NCBI RefSeq assembly: GCF_014698825.1
Contig: NZ_JACJTT010000013.1
Location: forward strand, 55,734-119,733
Reading direction: 5' to 3'
DNA: 64,000 bases
Source: Richelia sinica FACHB-800
GTDB lineage: Bacteria > Cyanobacteriota > Cyanobacteriia > Cyanobacteriales > Nostocaceae
Shown: positions 1-9,320 of the stretch, in pieces
Numbering within the stretch: position 1 is the stretch's first letter
Layout: every line of letters begins with the position of its first letter
Position numbers and translations under genes: made by a program
Notes under the pieces: generated by a model
The model's input: the letters and a program-made list of their open reading frames with translations, nothing else
What the model was told of the DNA's origin: nothing
Database searches by the model: none

Positions 1-607
1 GCAGCAAACTACCTAAAAATTCCGGTTCTAGCAGCACATTAGTTTCTGGAAAACCAGTGGTGAGAATCGAGGTAATATCTTCACAAGCCACACCACTGTA
101 AGCCGCTAATTGCCATAAATCCAAAATCCTTCTCACTAGACGATATTCATTCATTCCTGCTTTTTGTAGAGTTGCTGAGTCTAGTTGAGAACGCCAGAGT
201 TTTGTTGCCAATTCCTGCTCAGTTTCAGGACGTAACCTCACGGGAAATTGGGCCTTTAGCTGTAATGATTGAATTAATAACGGCCAAAATAAAACCACTT
301 CATCTTGGAAAAAACCCAATGTTGTCTTGGCGCGAATCGGGTATTTACCGAGTGTTAAAGTAGCAATTAAATCTGCTAATTCTCGTCGCTGATCATCATT
401 GGCCGCTAAAACTAAAACACCTGGTTCTGTTGGCTGAAGTAGAACGGTTTTACTGGACTTCTTAGCTTTTTTCTGACGATTATTTTTAGTATAAAATAAG
501 TCTGTATATTTATTTTCAATTTGCAACCAATGACAAAAATGCGCTCCTAAGCGAGTCGTCTTTCCACTACGGCTAGTACCGACAATCCAAACAGAAGCAA
601 AGACCAC
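1..607 (-). CDS. P-loop NTPase, N-terminal part (cut by window edge)
   Basis: I read an open frame of about 202 codons from a GTG at 607 leftward off the window edge, with no stop. An AAGGAGT-like ribosome binding site lies about 9 bases upstream, which decides the GTG start. The protein opens with a short hydrophobic strand leading into GTSRSGKT, a Walker A motif, near residues 10-17, followed by a Lys-rich linker and a region of helices and strands. This layout is typical of the N-terminus of a nucleotide-binding helicase or nuclease (RecB/AddB-like proteins begin this way), but only the P-loop is seen; the family is inference. It is divergent from pxcA, with about 90 bases between starts. 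Confidence 0.6.
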   Translation of the reverse strand, partial: MVFASVWIVGTSRSGKTTRLGAHFCHWLQIENKYTDLFYTKNNRQKKAKKSSKTVLLQPTEPGVLVLAANDDQRRELADLIATLTLGKYPIRAKTTLGFFQDEVVLFWPLLIQSLQLKAQFPVRLRPETEQELATKLWRSQLDSATLQKAGMNEYRLVRRILDLWQLAAYSGVACEDITSILTTGFPETNVLLEPEFLGSLL

Positions 608-694
608 AAATATACTCCTTGTTAATTTGTTAGTATACCTCTTGCGTTAACTTTAGTTTAAGAAATAACAAACAATCCTGGATGATTGTCTACA

Positions 695-2005
695 ATGAAC
701 AATAACGTGGTTAGTGAAAAAATATACTCTTTTTTACTCTCTGCTTACAGATGGTATTTACTCACACCAGAACGGTCTTTAGAAGAAGCATATCAAGCAG
801 CCTTAAAGATTAAAGAAATTGAAGATAAGCACTTCAATGGTAATAAAATAGACCACAATTCTACTTTATATAGTAGTAGCGTGATTGACTATTTTCTGGC
901 AGATGTCAAAAATTTGTTAAAAACAGCAAGGATGCGATTAACAGAATTTAGAGCTAGTCGCTGGTTTTCTAATGAATCTCGACAAAAAGCTGCTCAGAAA
1001 ACTGGGATTCAATATCCTGCACATACGGTAATTTTAGAAAAGCTGGAATTTATTGACCAAGTAATTTCTAAATACACCACAGAGATAGAAACAATTACAG
1101 ATATAACAACTACTTCCTCTGTCACTATTTCCCATGAAAATAATATTGCTCAACCATTAAATTCACAAGCAATCGTGCAAACAAATGGTAATAAACCTAA
1201 ACGTAAAGCCGATAGTACAGGGGTTTTACCACGTTCAATCTTAACAACAATTACGCGATTACAATCGGAATTAGATCCTAACTCAGAACAGGATGTAGTC
1301 CAAAGTTTTCGACAAAATCAGAAAAGAACTATAACATCAGTTAGATTTATTTTATTATTAATCATTATTCCTTTACTGACTCATCAAATCTCTAAAGCTC
1401 TATTGGTAGGGCCAATGGTAGATAAATGGAGAAGTTCAGAAACAGCGCAGCTTTTTCTCAATGCAGAAATGGAGGAAGAAGCATTATCAGAATTGGAAAG
1501 ATTTGAAGAAAGAATTAAATTTGAAAATATGATTAGTAATGCACCTCCAATTTCATCCGCAGAGTTGGAATTGAAAATGCAAGAGAAAGCTCAAGAAGTT
1601 GCCCAAGAATTTCGCACTGTTAGTGCCAATGCTATTAAAAATGTATTTGCTGATATTTGTTCAGTCATAGCCTTTATTTGGTTTCTATTGGTTAGTAAAC
1701 CTGCCATAGCTGTACTCAAAGATTTTTTCGATCATGTTGTTTATGGCTTGAGTGATAGTGCCAAAGCATTTATTATTATTTTATTTACTGACATCTTTGT
1801 TGGTTTTCACTCTCCCCATGGTTGGGAAGTTATTCTAGAAGGTATTTCCCGTCACTGGGGATTACCAGCAAACCGTGATTTTATCTTTGTCTTTATTGCC
1901 ACATTTCCTGTAGTGTTAGATACTATTTTTAAATATTGGATTTTCCGATATTTAAATCGTATTTCTCCCTCTGCCGTGGCTACATATCACAATATGAATG
2001 AATAG
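695..2005 (+). CDS. pxcA: Proton extrusion protein PxcA (CemA family)
   Basis: 436-residue protein of the PxcA/CemA family, an inner-membrane protein needed in cyanobacteria for light-induced Na+-dependent proton extrusion and pH homeostasis; the plastid homologue is CemA. The N-terminal half (about 1-210) is soluble and charged. The C-terminal half has about four hydrophobic segments (near 215-240, 310-335, 350-375, 395-420) with the family's charged and histidine-containing loops, and the conserved tail ending near YLNRISPSAVATYHNMNE. I chose the ATG at 695, since family members begin with a short Asn/Ser-rich stretch before the SEKIYSFLLSAYRWYL-type segment; an in-frame TTG at 686 would add three residues. 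Length is normal. Confidence 0.9.
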   Translation: MNNNVVSEKIYSFLLSAYRWYLLTPERSLEEAYQAALKIKEIEDKHFNGNKIDHNSTLYSSSVIDYFLADVKNLLKTARMRLTEFRASRWFSNESRQKAAQKTGIQYPAHTVILEKLEFIDQVISKYTTEIETITDITTTSSVTISHENNIAQPLNSQAIVQTNGNKPKRKADSTGVLPRSILTTITRLQSELDPNSEQDVVQSFRQNQKRTITSVRFILLLIIIPLLTHQISKALLVGPMVDKWRSSETAQLFLNAEMEEEALSELERFEERIKFENMISNAPPISSAELELKMQEKAQEVAQEFRTVSANAIKNVFADICSVIAFIWFLLVSKPAIAVLKDFFDHVVYGLSDSAKAFIIILFTDIFVGFHSPHGWEVILEGISRHWGLPANRDFIFVFIATFPVVLDTIFKYWIFRYLNRISPSAVATYHNMNE

Positions 2006-2169
2006 CCTCAGTGTAGGGTAAGTGTACATTTAATGCACCAAGTAACAGATTGATTCAATAGCAATTTTAAATCTATCTAAACCCAAAATGTTTTATAGCA
2101 TCAACAAAATCTCATTAATGTTGATTTGCTGATTTATCTGCCAAATTTATTTACAGTAAAAACTTAACA

Positions 2170-3429
2170 ATGAAAAGGATTATCTCTAATTTAACACTCA
2201 GTTTGCCGATATTTACATCGGTTTTTCTGGTGTCCTTACAACCAATTAGAAATCAAGAAATAAGTAATCCTGAATGCCGAGTTACCAAATGGCAGTTACC
2301 CACATCTTTAACCGATAAAACTGTCAAAACATCATCTGTACTTTTAGCACGTACACCAATTACTTGTTGTGAAAAGGATAGTTCTTGTTTAGATGACATG
2401 ATCTATGCAGATGAGGATGGAGATAAAAAAGCTTTATTACAGGCAATTGACCAGAGTTTAAAATATTTACAGACCCGTAATGCGGCGATCGCATATCAAA
2501 AATATCCCGTTCCCACCATCACCCGCGATCGCGTTTACAAAAGTTTGCAAAGATTCCGACAATTATTACTCACCACTACCTCCCCCCAAGCACTCCAAGC
2601 AGCGATAGAAAAAGAGTTTGTGCTCTACCAATCCGTAGGTAAAGATAATCAGGGTACAGTGTTATTTACAGCTTATTATGAACCACTATATTTAGCTAGC
2701 CGCACTCCCACCGAGGAATTCCGTTATCCTGTCTATCGTCTCCCCTCGAATTTAGGGTCTTGGTCACGACCCCATCCCCAACGCTTAGAATTAGAAGGAG
2801 CAGATGGTTTACAAGGCAGCAAAGGCAAATTAAAAGGGTTAGAATTGTTTTGGTTTCGCGATCGCCTCGAACCATATATTATCCAAATTCAAGGTTCTGC
2901 TAGACTGCAACTGACAGACGGAACCCAGACCACCATTGGTTATGCAGGGAATACTGCTCATAACTATAAAAGTTTAGGACGCTCTTTAGTCGATGCTGGT
3001 AAACTGCCTTTAGAAGGGCTAACCATGCCCATTATTCTCGACTATTTCCAAAAATATCCCCAAGATTTAAATATTTACATTCCCCGTGACCCTAGCTTTG
3101 TTTTCTTTCGGGAAACCCACGGCAAACCAGCACAAGGTTCTATTAGTGTACCATTAACACCAGAGCGTTCCATCGCCACAGATAAATCTCTCATGCCTCC
3201 TGGTGCATTGGCTTTAATTCGTGCCCCTTTTCCCTATGTGAATGCTAATAAACAACTAGAACATCGCATAGTTAGCCGTTATGTACTGGATCAAGATACA
3301 GGTGGTGCCATTAAAGGTGCAGGTAGAGTAGATTACTTTTTGGGAACTGGTAAAATAGCAGGCGATCGCGCGGGAGTAACAGTAAGTAATGGACAATTAT
3401 TTTATCTACTATTGAAGCCCAAACAATAA
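2170..3429 (+). CDS. mltA: Murein transglycosylase A (MltA) family protein
   Basis: 419-residue exported lytic transglycosylase that cleaves the MurNAc-GlcNAc bond of peptidoglycan to give 1,6-anhydro ends. An N-terminal hydrophobic segment (about 8-25) looks like a signal sequence. The MltA barrel domain follows: a TAYYEP motif near 165, the FWFRDRLEPYIIQIQGSA block, then YAGNTAHNYKSLGR. The C-terminal 3D domain has the DTGGAIKGAGRVDYFLG block with the aspartates expected at the catalytic site, ending in GQLFYLLLK. Length and motif order match the family. It stands alone between pxcA and a convergent gene ending at 3430, immediately after its stop. Confidence 0.92.
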   Translation: MKRIISNLTLSLPIFTSVFLVSLQPIRNQEISNPECRVTKWQLPTSLTDKTVKTSSVLLARTPITCCEKDSSCLDDMIYADEDGDKKALLQAIDQSLKYLQTRNAAIAYQKYPVPTITRDRVYKSLQRFRQLLLTTTSPQALQAAIEKEFVLYQSVGKDNQGTVLFTAYYEPLYLASRTPTEEFRYPVYRLPSNLGSWSRPHPQRLELEGADGLQGSKGKLKGLELFWFRDRLEPYIIQIQGSARLQLTDGTQTTIGYAGNTAHNYKSLGRSLVDAGKLPLEGLTMPIILDYFQKYPQDLNIYIPRDPSFVFFRETHGKPAQGSISVPLTPERSIATDKSLMPPGALALIRAPFPYVNANKQLEHRIVSRYVLDQDTGGAIKGAGRVDYFLGTGKIAGDRAGVTVSNGQLFYLLLKPKQ

Positions 3430-3918
3430 TCATTTCCACAGTTTGATTAATTGTTTGCCTTCTAAGAGCAATTCAAACCGATGAATATCCTTTTCTGATT
3501 CAAAAGCAGACACAGGTAAATAATTGAGTTGTCCAGCAGCAGTCAGGTACAAACAATAAAATTCCTGCTGTTTCACAACATTAATTAAATGCTCAAACCG
3601 GAATTTAGTAAGACTGCCATCTTCATAATAAATACAGATAAATTCCTCATCTATTTCCCAGTATCTGGCAATAAAATTGCACACTGGCATAGTCTTTTTA
3701 AAATTAATGAGAAACGGCACTATCATCATATATATAAAGGAAACTATTAAATATATTGATAAAAGTCTGCCAAATTCGTTATTTGCTGAGAGCAATATCA
3801 AAACAGTCGTAGCTGCATACAACAGTAGTATAATCCTTCTTTGTTGGAAATAAATACTAGTAATTAACCGACGTAGTTCTTGGGGTGTGATATTGAATTC
3901 TTTGGTTTTAATGAGCAT
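3430..3918 (-). CDS. YcxB-like membrane-associated hypothetical protein
   Basis: About 162-residue protein of unknown function. It has two close hydrophobic segments (near 30-50 and 55-75), then a soluble beta-rich C-terminus with a YEDGSLTKFRFEHLINVVKQ pattern. That layout, a two-helix hairpin followed by a PH-like half domain, is typical of the YcxB-like family, for which no biochemical role is established. I use the ATG at 3918, eight bases after the stop of the upstream methyltransferase; a TTG at 3945 would extend it by nine residues and overlap that gene. The two genes probably form an operon. Confidence 0.65.
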   Translation of the reverse strand: MLIKTKEFNITPQELRRLITSIYFQQRRIILLLYAATTVLILLSANNEFGRLLSIYLIVSFIYMMIVPFLINFKKTMPVCNFIARYWEIDEEFICIYYEDGSLTKFRFEHLINVVKQQEFYCLYLTAAGQLNYLPVSAFESEKDIHRFELLLEGKQLIKLWK

Positions 3919-3925
3919 AAAAATC

Positions 3926-4459
3926 TTAAATTGATTTTTGAGCAACTACATTTAAACTAATCAGCGTTTCTAGAATCCGCAGAGAACTACAATCGTTGAA
4001 TAAATTAAATTCGCTGACTCGTTCGTAAATTTGAAATCCTGCTTCTTCTAAACAAACAGCTAAAATTTCAAAATCAAACCCTACTTTATGCACATCATAA
4101 ATATTCGTCTGTCCTCCAAACATAATTTTCATAATTTTGACTCTATCAACCAAAGTCAAATCTGGATGAAGATACATCCAGCATAATTTTTGTAAATCGG
4201 GAACGCTAATTAATAAATCTCCTCCTGGCTTGAGAACCCGATGCCATTCTTTAAGAGTATTGATTAATTCATTATCAATACCATGATAAAAATGCTCTAA
4301 AACATGGCTAGCATAAATAGCTGCAATGGAATCATTGGCAAATTGACTTAAATCAGTAGCATTGCCAAGATAATCAACCTCTGGACGTGCTTCAATATCC
4401 AAAATTTTCCAATCTGGATGAGATTCTTTACCACCAATATGTAATTTTATTTCAGACAT
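3926..4459 (-). CDS. SAM-dependent methyltransferase (class I, type 11-like)
   Basis: About 177 residues with a class I methyltransferase fold. An early LHIGGKESHPDWKILDIEA segment precedes the cofactor region; ASHVLEHF near 70 and the EWHRVLKPGGDLLISVPD block near 90-110 are hallmarks of type 11 methyltransferases. The glycine-rich SAM loop is short and atypical, as in many sugar- or lipid-linked members encoded near glycosyltransferases, so the substrate is unknown. The ATG at 4459 is preferred over a TTG six bases upstream. It is followed directly by the YcxB-like gene on the same strand. Confidence 0.75.
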   Translation of the reverse strand: MSEIKLHIGGKESHPDWKILDIEARPEVDYLGNATDLSQFANDSIAAIYASHVLEHFYHGIDNELINTLKEWHRVLKPGGDLLISVPDLQKLCWMYLHPDLTLVDRVKIMKIMFGGQTNIYDVHKVGFDFEILAVCLEEAGFQIYERVSEFNLFNDCSSLRILETLISLNVVAQKSI

Positions 4460-4465
4460 ATACAA

Positions 4466-4770
4466 CCAATGAAAAACTAAAAATTCAACTGCGTGGCTAA
4501 ATCAGAGTATGCAATGCAGCAATTATCCTTATTTTTTCTTTATACCTTGGCATGAAACAAATTCATATTCTCAATCAGCAACGCTAATTAAATATGAATC
4601 AATGTGATTTGACAAGGGTTTCAAAGTGGGCATCTGTTGCTGAATTTGGGTGAGTTGGCAATATTGTGTTTATTGGGCAATGCAAGTATATTTAACCACA
4701 GAAGTGAAGAGAAAGACCTTCGCTTGGCATAGAGATTTGTTGAGTAATTTATACAAGGTGTGAAGAATTT
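4466..4770. other. Intergenic gap, no gene seen
   Basis: About 300 bases between divergent genes. I see no open frame with coding character, no RNA gene and no strong hairpin. The promoters for the methyltransferase pair and the small secreted protein presumably lie here, but no clear -35/-10 pair was found. Confidence 0.5.
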
Positions 4771-5196
4771 ATGTCTAAGTTAGCCTCTGCTACGTTCTTA
4801 GCGACAGCCTTGACAATATTGACTGTACCAGGCAATTCACAGATTTCCTTAGCGGGTACTTGTGCCTCACATTGTGGTCAGCGTCCCATCCAGTTTACAC
4901 CTGGCCAATATCTTCGAGTCCAAGTAATTAATAGCACTGCCAAAGTAATCAAGTTAGAGAAACTACCGGAAATGCAACGTTTTTCTCTCCCATCTGGGCA
5001 AAAATTTCAATTAGATATTCCCGGTGGTGCAGAATCCAACCTATCTTTATTGTTTTGGGATGAAGCAGGAAAGTCTTTAAAAGCTGTAGTTTCTAAACCA
5101 AATTTCGGGACTTTGCGTGTAGAAATCAGACCTGGTGGTGCTAATAGCCATCGCTCTCTAGAACTGCTCAATGATGGTCGCATTCGTTTATTTTAG
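4771..5196 (+). CDS. Small secreted protein of unknown function
   Basis: 141 residues. The N-terminus (1-28) looks like a signal peptide: positive start, hydrophobic ATALTILTV core and a small-residue end near ISLAG. The mature part has a CASHCGQ cysteine pair directly after the predicted cleavage site, a beta-rich body and a RPGGANSHRSLELLNDGRIRLF tail. I do not recognise the family. It lies upstream of, and parallel to, the CHAT protein, suggesting a shared periplasmic or cell-surface context, but no domain supports a specific role. Confidence 0.6.
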   Translation: MSKLASATFLATALTILTVPGNSQISLAGTCASHCGQRPIQFTPGQYLRVQVINSTAKVIKLEKLPEMQRFSLPSGQKFQLDIPGGAESNLSLLFWDEAGKSLKAVVSKPNFGTLRVEIRPGGANSHRSLELLNDGRIRLF

Positions 5197-5338
5197 CCAC
5201 TAAGCTTAGATTGTATACAGCGATCGCTCCTCCTCAAAACAAAATTTTTCGATCATGTTAGTCTTAGGTCAATTCTGGGAATACTCATACCATAGGGATG
5301 ACTGTCATTGACATTGAACACTCACCAGCGGTAAATTT

Positions 5339-7915
5339 ATGAATCTTTTTATTAAACAGCGCCATTGGCTGTATACCTGTTTGGGTATTCTCAGTCTTTG
5401 TATAGTAGTTACAATTAAACCAGCGCGAGGTGCTTCCCCTGTAACTAGCACTCCTAACTCAAATCCAGCCCCATCAGCTTCTCTGTTATCTACCAAAAGC
5501 AGCAACTTGTTAGAACAGGGAAGAAACCTTTATCAATTGGGTAACTTTACAGAAGCTGTGAAAGTTTGGCAGAGTGCAACCCAACATTACCGCAATTACC
5601 ATGATCACCTCAATGAATCCCTGAGTTGGAGTTATCTATCATTAGCACAGCAAGAACTCAACCAGTGGGAAGCAGCCCAGGAATCTATTAACAATAGCTT
5701 AAAAATTTTACAAGCAGTCCAACCCGCTGGTGATGCCATGATCTGGGCCCAGGTACTCAATACCCAAGCTAGTTTACAACTCCAGACTGGTAAAGCAGAA
5801 ACCGCTATTACAACTTGGCAACAAGCTCAAAAATATTACGAGCAAGCAGGAGATACCATAGGTAGTCTAGGTACTCAAATTAATCAAGCCCAAGCTTTAC
5901 AAAATTTAGGATTTTACCGCCGTTCTAAACAACAATTAGAAAGTATTGCCCAGAAATTGGCACTGATGCCAGACTCAGAAATTAAATTGAGTGGGTTGAG
6001 ATCCCTCGGTTTAACTTTACAGATTATTGGTGATATACCTAAAAGCCAAGAAGTTCTGACCCAAAGTTTAGCGATCGCTGAGAAAATAGGAGCAAAACCC
6101 CATTTAAGCTCGATTTTACTACATCTGGGTAAATCTGCCTCCGAATTACAAGACCCCCAAACCGCCTTAAACTACTTTGATGAAGTTGAACAAGTAGCCA
6201 CCAATCCCAGTGAACAGTTACAAGGACGGTTAGCCCAATTAAAATTATTTTTGAATTACAATAAACCAGAATTAGCTGCTCCACTGGCACCACAAATCCT
6301 CAAACAATTAAAAGAATTACCCCCCAGTCATACTTCCCTCTACGCAGCCATTAATTTTGCCGCTACCCTCAATCGAGAAAATAATCCTGAAAAATTCTTG
6401 CCCCTCAAGGATTTAGGGGAGTTGATGGCCTCCACAGTCAAATCTGCACAACAGATTCAGTATGCCCCAGCCGAAGCCTATGCACTGCACCAATGGGGCA
6501 AACTTTACATTAGAACCAAACAATATGCACAGGCACAGAAACTAGCAGCAAAATCCTTAGCCATTGCCCGTCAAATCCATGCCGACGATATTATTGCTCA
6601 ATCTGCATGGCAAGTAGGCAGACTATATAAACAACAAGGTAACATTCCTGCTGCTATTGATGCTTATACAGAAGCAGTCAAAGCCCTAAGCGCACTACGG
6701 GGAGATTTAGTTGCCATTAACGCCGATGTGCAATTTTCCTTTCGAGAAAGTGTTGAACCCGTCTATCGCGAATTAGTGGGTTTACTCCTCGAACAACAAC
6801 CAACTCAAGATAAATTAGTCAAAGCCCGTGATTTAATTGAAGCATTACAAGTTGCGGAATTGGATAACTTTTTTCGTGAGGCTTGTTTAGATAAAGCTAA
6901 ACAAATTGACCAAGTTGATCCCACCGCTACGGTTATTTATCCCATTATTTTACCTGACAGATTGGCCGTAATCATCTCACAAAGTGGTCAACCTCTGCAC
7001 TATTATGTTACTTCTAAAACCCAAGGGGAAATCGAACAAGTTTTAGATAAGTTATTAGCCGGATTAAACCCAGTTTCTGACTCGAAAGAAAGAGATAGAA
7101 TTTCCCAACAACTATATGATTGGTTGATTCGTCCAGCGGAAAAAGACCAAATCTTTAAAAATACTAAAACCTTAGTATTTGTCTTAGATGGTAAGCTGCG
7201 GAACATTCCCATGGGGGGATTATACGACGGTGAAAAATATTTAGTTGAAAAATATGCGATCGCCCTTTCCCCCGGTTTGCAATTGATGACTGCCCAGTCC
7301 ATTTCCTCACACCGCATCAATGCAATTGTTGGTGGTATTAGCCAAGCTCGTTCCGGGTTCAGCGCCTTACCAGCCGTAGAAGCGGAAGTCAAGGAAATTG
7401 CCAAAGCTGTATCCTCAGACATGTTGCTCAATCAGGAATTTACCAGTCAAGCTTTAGCAGAAAACGTTAAATTCAGCAGTGCCAGTGTAGTGCATTTAGC
7501 CACCCATGGACAGTTCAGTTCCCGTCTAGAAGATACTTTTTTACTGACATGGGATGGAAAAGTTAATGTTAAAGAATTATCTGAACTATTACAAAATCGC
7601 GGTAGTGATCCCAGCAAAGCGATCGAATTATTAGTGCTGAGTGCTTGTGATACAGCCACTGGTGATGACCGGGCTGTTTTGGGATTAGCGGGATTGGCAG
7701 TTAAATCAGGTGCCCGTTCCACCATTGCTACCCTCTGGCCTGTCAAAGACAAGGCAGCCGCAACCCTGATGACTAATTTCTACGAACAATTAAGAAAACC
7801 CAATATTACCAAAGCTGAAGCACTGCGGCAGGCACAAATTAACCTGATTCGCCAAACAGATTTTCATGATCCTTTCTTTTGGTCTGGCTTTGTATTAGTT
7901 GGTAACTGGTTTTAA
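5339..7915 (+). CDS. TPR-CHAT domain protein (caspase-like peptidase fold)
   Basis: 858 residues. A signal-peptide-like N-terminus (about 8-32) is followed by a long array of TPR helices (about 55-470) and a C-terminal CHAT domain (about 540-858). The CHAT catalytic dyad is present: His723 in an ATHG motif and Cys770 in an SACDT motif, followed by LGLAGLAVKSGARSTIATLW. CHAT domains belong to clan CD proteases (separase/caspase fold); cyanobacterial TPR-CHAT proteins are numerous and mostly uncharacterised. It is followed by a DUF928 protein and a CHASE2 kinase, a combination common in cyanobacteria and pointing to envelope signalling. Protease activity is predicted from the intact dyad, not shown. 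Confidence 0.88.
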   Translation: MNLFIKQRHWLYTCLGILSLCIVVTIKPARGASPVTSTPNSNPAPSASLLSTKSSNLLEQGRNLYQLGNFTEAVKVWQSATQHYRNYHDHLNESLSWSYLSLAQQELNQWEAAQESINNSLKILQAVQPAGDAMIWAQVLNTQASLQLQTGKAETAITTWQQAQKYYEQAGDTIGSLGTQINQAQALQNLGFYRRSKQQLESIAQKLALMPDSEIKLSGLRSLGLTLQIIGDIPKSQEVLTQSLAIAEKIGAKPHLSSILLHLGKSASELQDPQTALNYFDEVEQVATNPSEQLQGRLAQLKLFLNYNKPELAAPLAPQILKQLKELPPSHTSLYAAINFAATLNRENNPEKFLPLKDLGELMASTVKSAQQIQYAPAEAYALHQWGKLYIRTKQYAQAQKLAAKSLAIARQIHADDIIAQSAWQVGRLYKQQGNIPAAIDAYTEAVKALSALRGDLVAINADVQFSFRESVEPVYRELVGLLLEQQPTQDKLVKARDLIEALQVAELDNFFREACLDKAKQIDQVDPTATVIYPIILPDRLAVIISQSGQPLHYYVTSKTQGEIEQVLDKLLAGLNPVSDSKERDRISQQLYDWLIRPAEKDQIFKNTKTLVFVLDGKLRNIPMGGLYDGEKYLVEKYAIALSPGLQLMTAQSISSHRINAIVGGISQARSGFSALPAVEAEVKEIAKAVSSDMLLNQEFTSQALAENVKFSSASVVHLATHGQFSSRLEDTFLLTWDGKVNVKELSELLQNRGSDPSKAIELLVLSACDTATGDDRAVLGLAGLAVKSGARSTIATLWPVKDKAAATLMTNFYEQLRKPNITKAEALRQAQINLIRQTDFHDPFFWSGFVLVGNWF

Positions 7916-8103
7916 ATCAATGTTATTACTTAGGAAATTGGAAATAATTTATGCAAGTCTTCACAAATTTACTACTTTATTTTCGTTTATATTAGAGTAA
8001 GTAATTCCCCAGTAGACTTGTAGCCAGACTTATTATAAAAGCCTCTTCCTACAGTCACAGTTGATTGTATTTCTGCTCAGGGTTAAAACATGAGGTACAA
8101 GTG

Positions 8104-9087
8104 ATGAAACATCGATATTTAGCTAGTACATTGAGCATCATAGCTATGCTGGCTAGTGGTACATGGAATAGTGCCAGTGCGGTGACATTTAATCCACCCA
8201 CAAAAAATCCAGCACCGAGCCAAGCCACAGGTGGTGCTTCCCGTGGCACACTTTTCACCCCTGCTGTGGGCAAAAATGCACCGAGCCAAGCCACAGGTGG
8301 TGCTTCCCGTGGTACCCTTTTCGCCCCTGTAGCTGGGAGACAAGCTCCTAATCAAGCCACAGGTGGTGCTTCTCGTGGTACCCTTTTCGCCCCTGTAGCT
8401 GGGAGACAAGCTCCTAATCAAGCAGCAGGTGGTGCTTCTCGTGGCAACATTTTCGCCCCTGTAGCTGGGAGACAAACTCCTAATCAAGCAGCAGGTGGTG
8501 CTTCCCGTGCTGGTATTTACTACTTAAATAATTCCACAGTATCAACAGGTCCAGCCGCGTTGATTGCCCTTCTGCCCCAAAACTTCTATGGGACAACAGT
8601 TGCTGAACGTCCCACCATCTTGGTCTATCTGCCTGATTCCAATGCCGAAGAAGCTGTTTTCAGCTTGAAGGATGAAGCTGGTAACATGCAGTACCAAATG
8701 ACCATCCCTGTGGCAGAAAAATCAGGGGTAGTAGCCATTAAATTACCAGCTGATGCACCTGCATTGGCTGTTGGCAAAAACTACAATTGGTTTTTGGCCT
8801 TAAAAATCAACGGCACTCTCAGTCCTAGCACACCCTATGTGGATGGTTGGATTCAGCGTGTCGAACCCAATGCCGAATTAGCAGCAGCCATGAAGCAGCC
8901 AGATGGACTCAAACAAGCCGCTGCCTTTGGCAAAAATGGAGTTTGGTATGACTGTGTAGCCACACTGGCAGCCCTCAACACAGTGACATCCGACAATGAC
9001 ACAATCGCCAAGGAATGGGACGAACTGCTCTCTTCTGTAGGCTTAAAGGAAATTGTCAAAGCCCCAGTAGTAGCGTTTGCTAACTAA
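8104..9087 (+). CDS. DUF928 family protein with 22-residue tandem repeats
   Basis: About 327 residues. The ATG at 8104 has GAGG nine bases upstream; a TTG at 8065 is rejected since it adds residues before the signal peptide. Residues 1-27 look like a signal peptide. Residues 35-140 hold about four and a half copies of a 22-residue unit containing GGASRG and FAPVAGRQAPNQA. The rest is the DUF928 domain (ALIALLPQNFYGTTVAERPTILVYLP onward), beta-rich and probably periplasmic. DUF928 has no known biochemical role, but its genes often sit beside TPR-CHAT and CHASE2 genes, as here. Confidence 0.85.
   Translation: MKHRYLASTLSIIAMLASGTWNSASAVTFNPPTKNPAPSQATGGASRGTLFTPAVGKNAPSQATGGASRGTLFAPVAGRQAPNQATGGASRGTLFAPVAGRQAPNQAAGGASRGNIFAPVAGRQTPNQAAGGASRAGIYYLNNSTVSTGPAALIALLPQNFYGTTVAERPTILVYLPDSNAEEAVFSLKDEAGNMQYQMTIPVAEKSGVVAIKLPADAPALAVGKNYNWFLALKINGTLSPSTPYVDGWIQRVEPNAELAAAMKQPDGLKQAAAFGKNGVWYDCVATLAALNTVTSDNDTIAKEWDELLSSVGLKEIVKAPVVAFAN
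8209..8510 (+). repeat. 66-bp in-frame tandem repeat inside the DUF928 gene
   Basis: About four and a half copies of a 66-base unit, in frame, each encoding GGASRG plus a Phe-Ala-Pro-Val-Ala-Gly-Arg stretch. Neighbouring copies are nearly identical at DNA level (for example, the two middle units share CCTGTAGCTGGGAGACAAGC), which suggests recent copy gain by slippage or recombination. Copy number may vary between strains. Confidence 0.85.
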
Positions 9088-9115
9088 ATACTTAACTCAA
9101 TCCATACCCTCAGTG

Positions 9116-9146
9116 AGTGTTGGTGGCATTCATCCCCATCAACACT
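9116..9146 (+). terminator. Hairpin downstream of the DUF928 gene
   Basis: Stem AGTGTTGGTGG pairs with CCATCAACACT (one mismatch) around a nine-base loop, 29 bases after the stop. It is not followed by a T-run, so it may be an RNA-stabilising hairpin or weak terminator rather than a classic intrinsic terminator. Confidence 0.4.
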
Positions 9147-9320
9147 ACAACTAGAGTCAACAGAGAAAAAAGAAATTATTGGGCATTGCTAAAGAGAAAT
9201 ATGAACCATGAATCCTTAGACCCCTAACATCAGGATGATTCATAGGACTTGATAGCGATCGCCCTTCCTACACCACATTTTGGTGCTTAAATATTAAACA
9301 ATTAATTGCATAGCGCAAAT

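Noticed and set aside
172..363. Small plus-strand gene
   Set aside because: It lies opposite the long open P-loop gene and has no ribosome binding site or family features.
8119..8487. Antisense frame with IRSLSPSYRGE repeats
   Set aside because: It is the complement of the in-frame repeat of the DUF928 gene, with no start signals of its own.
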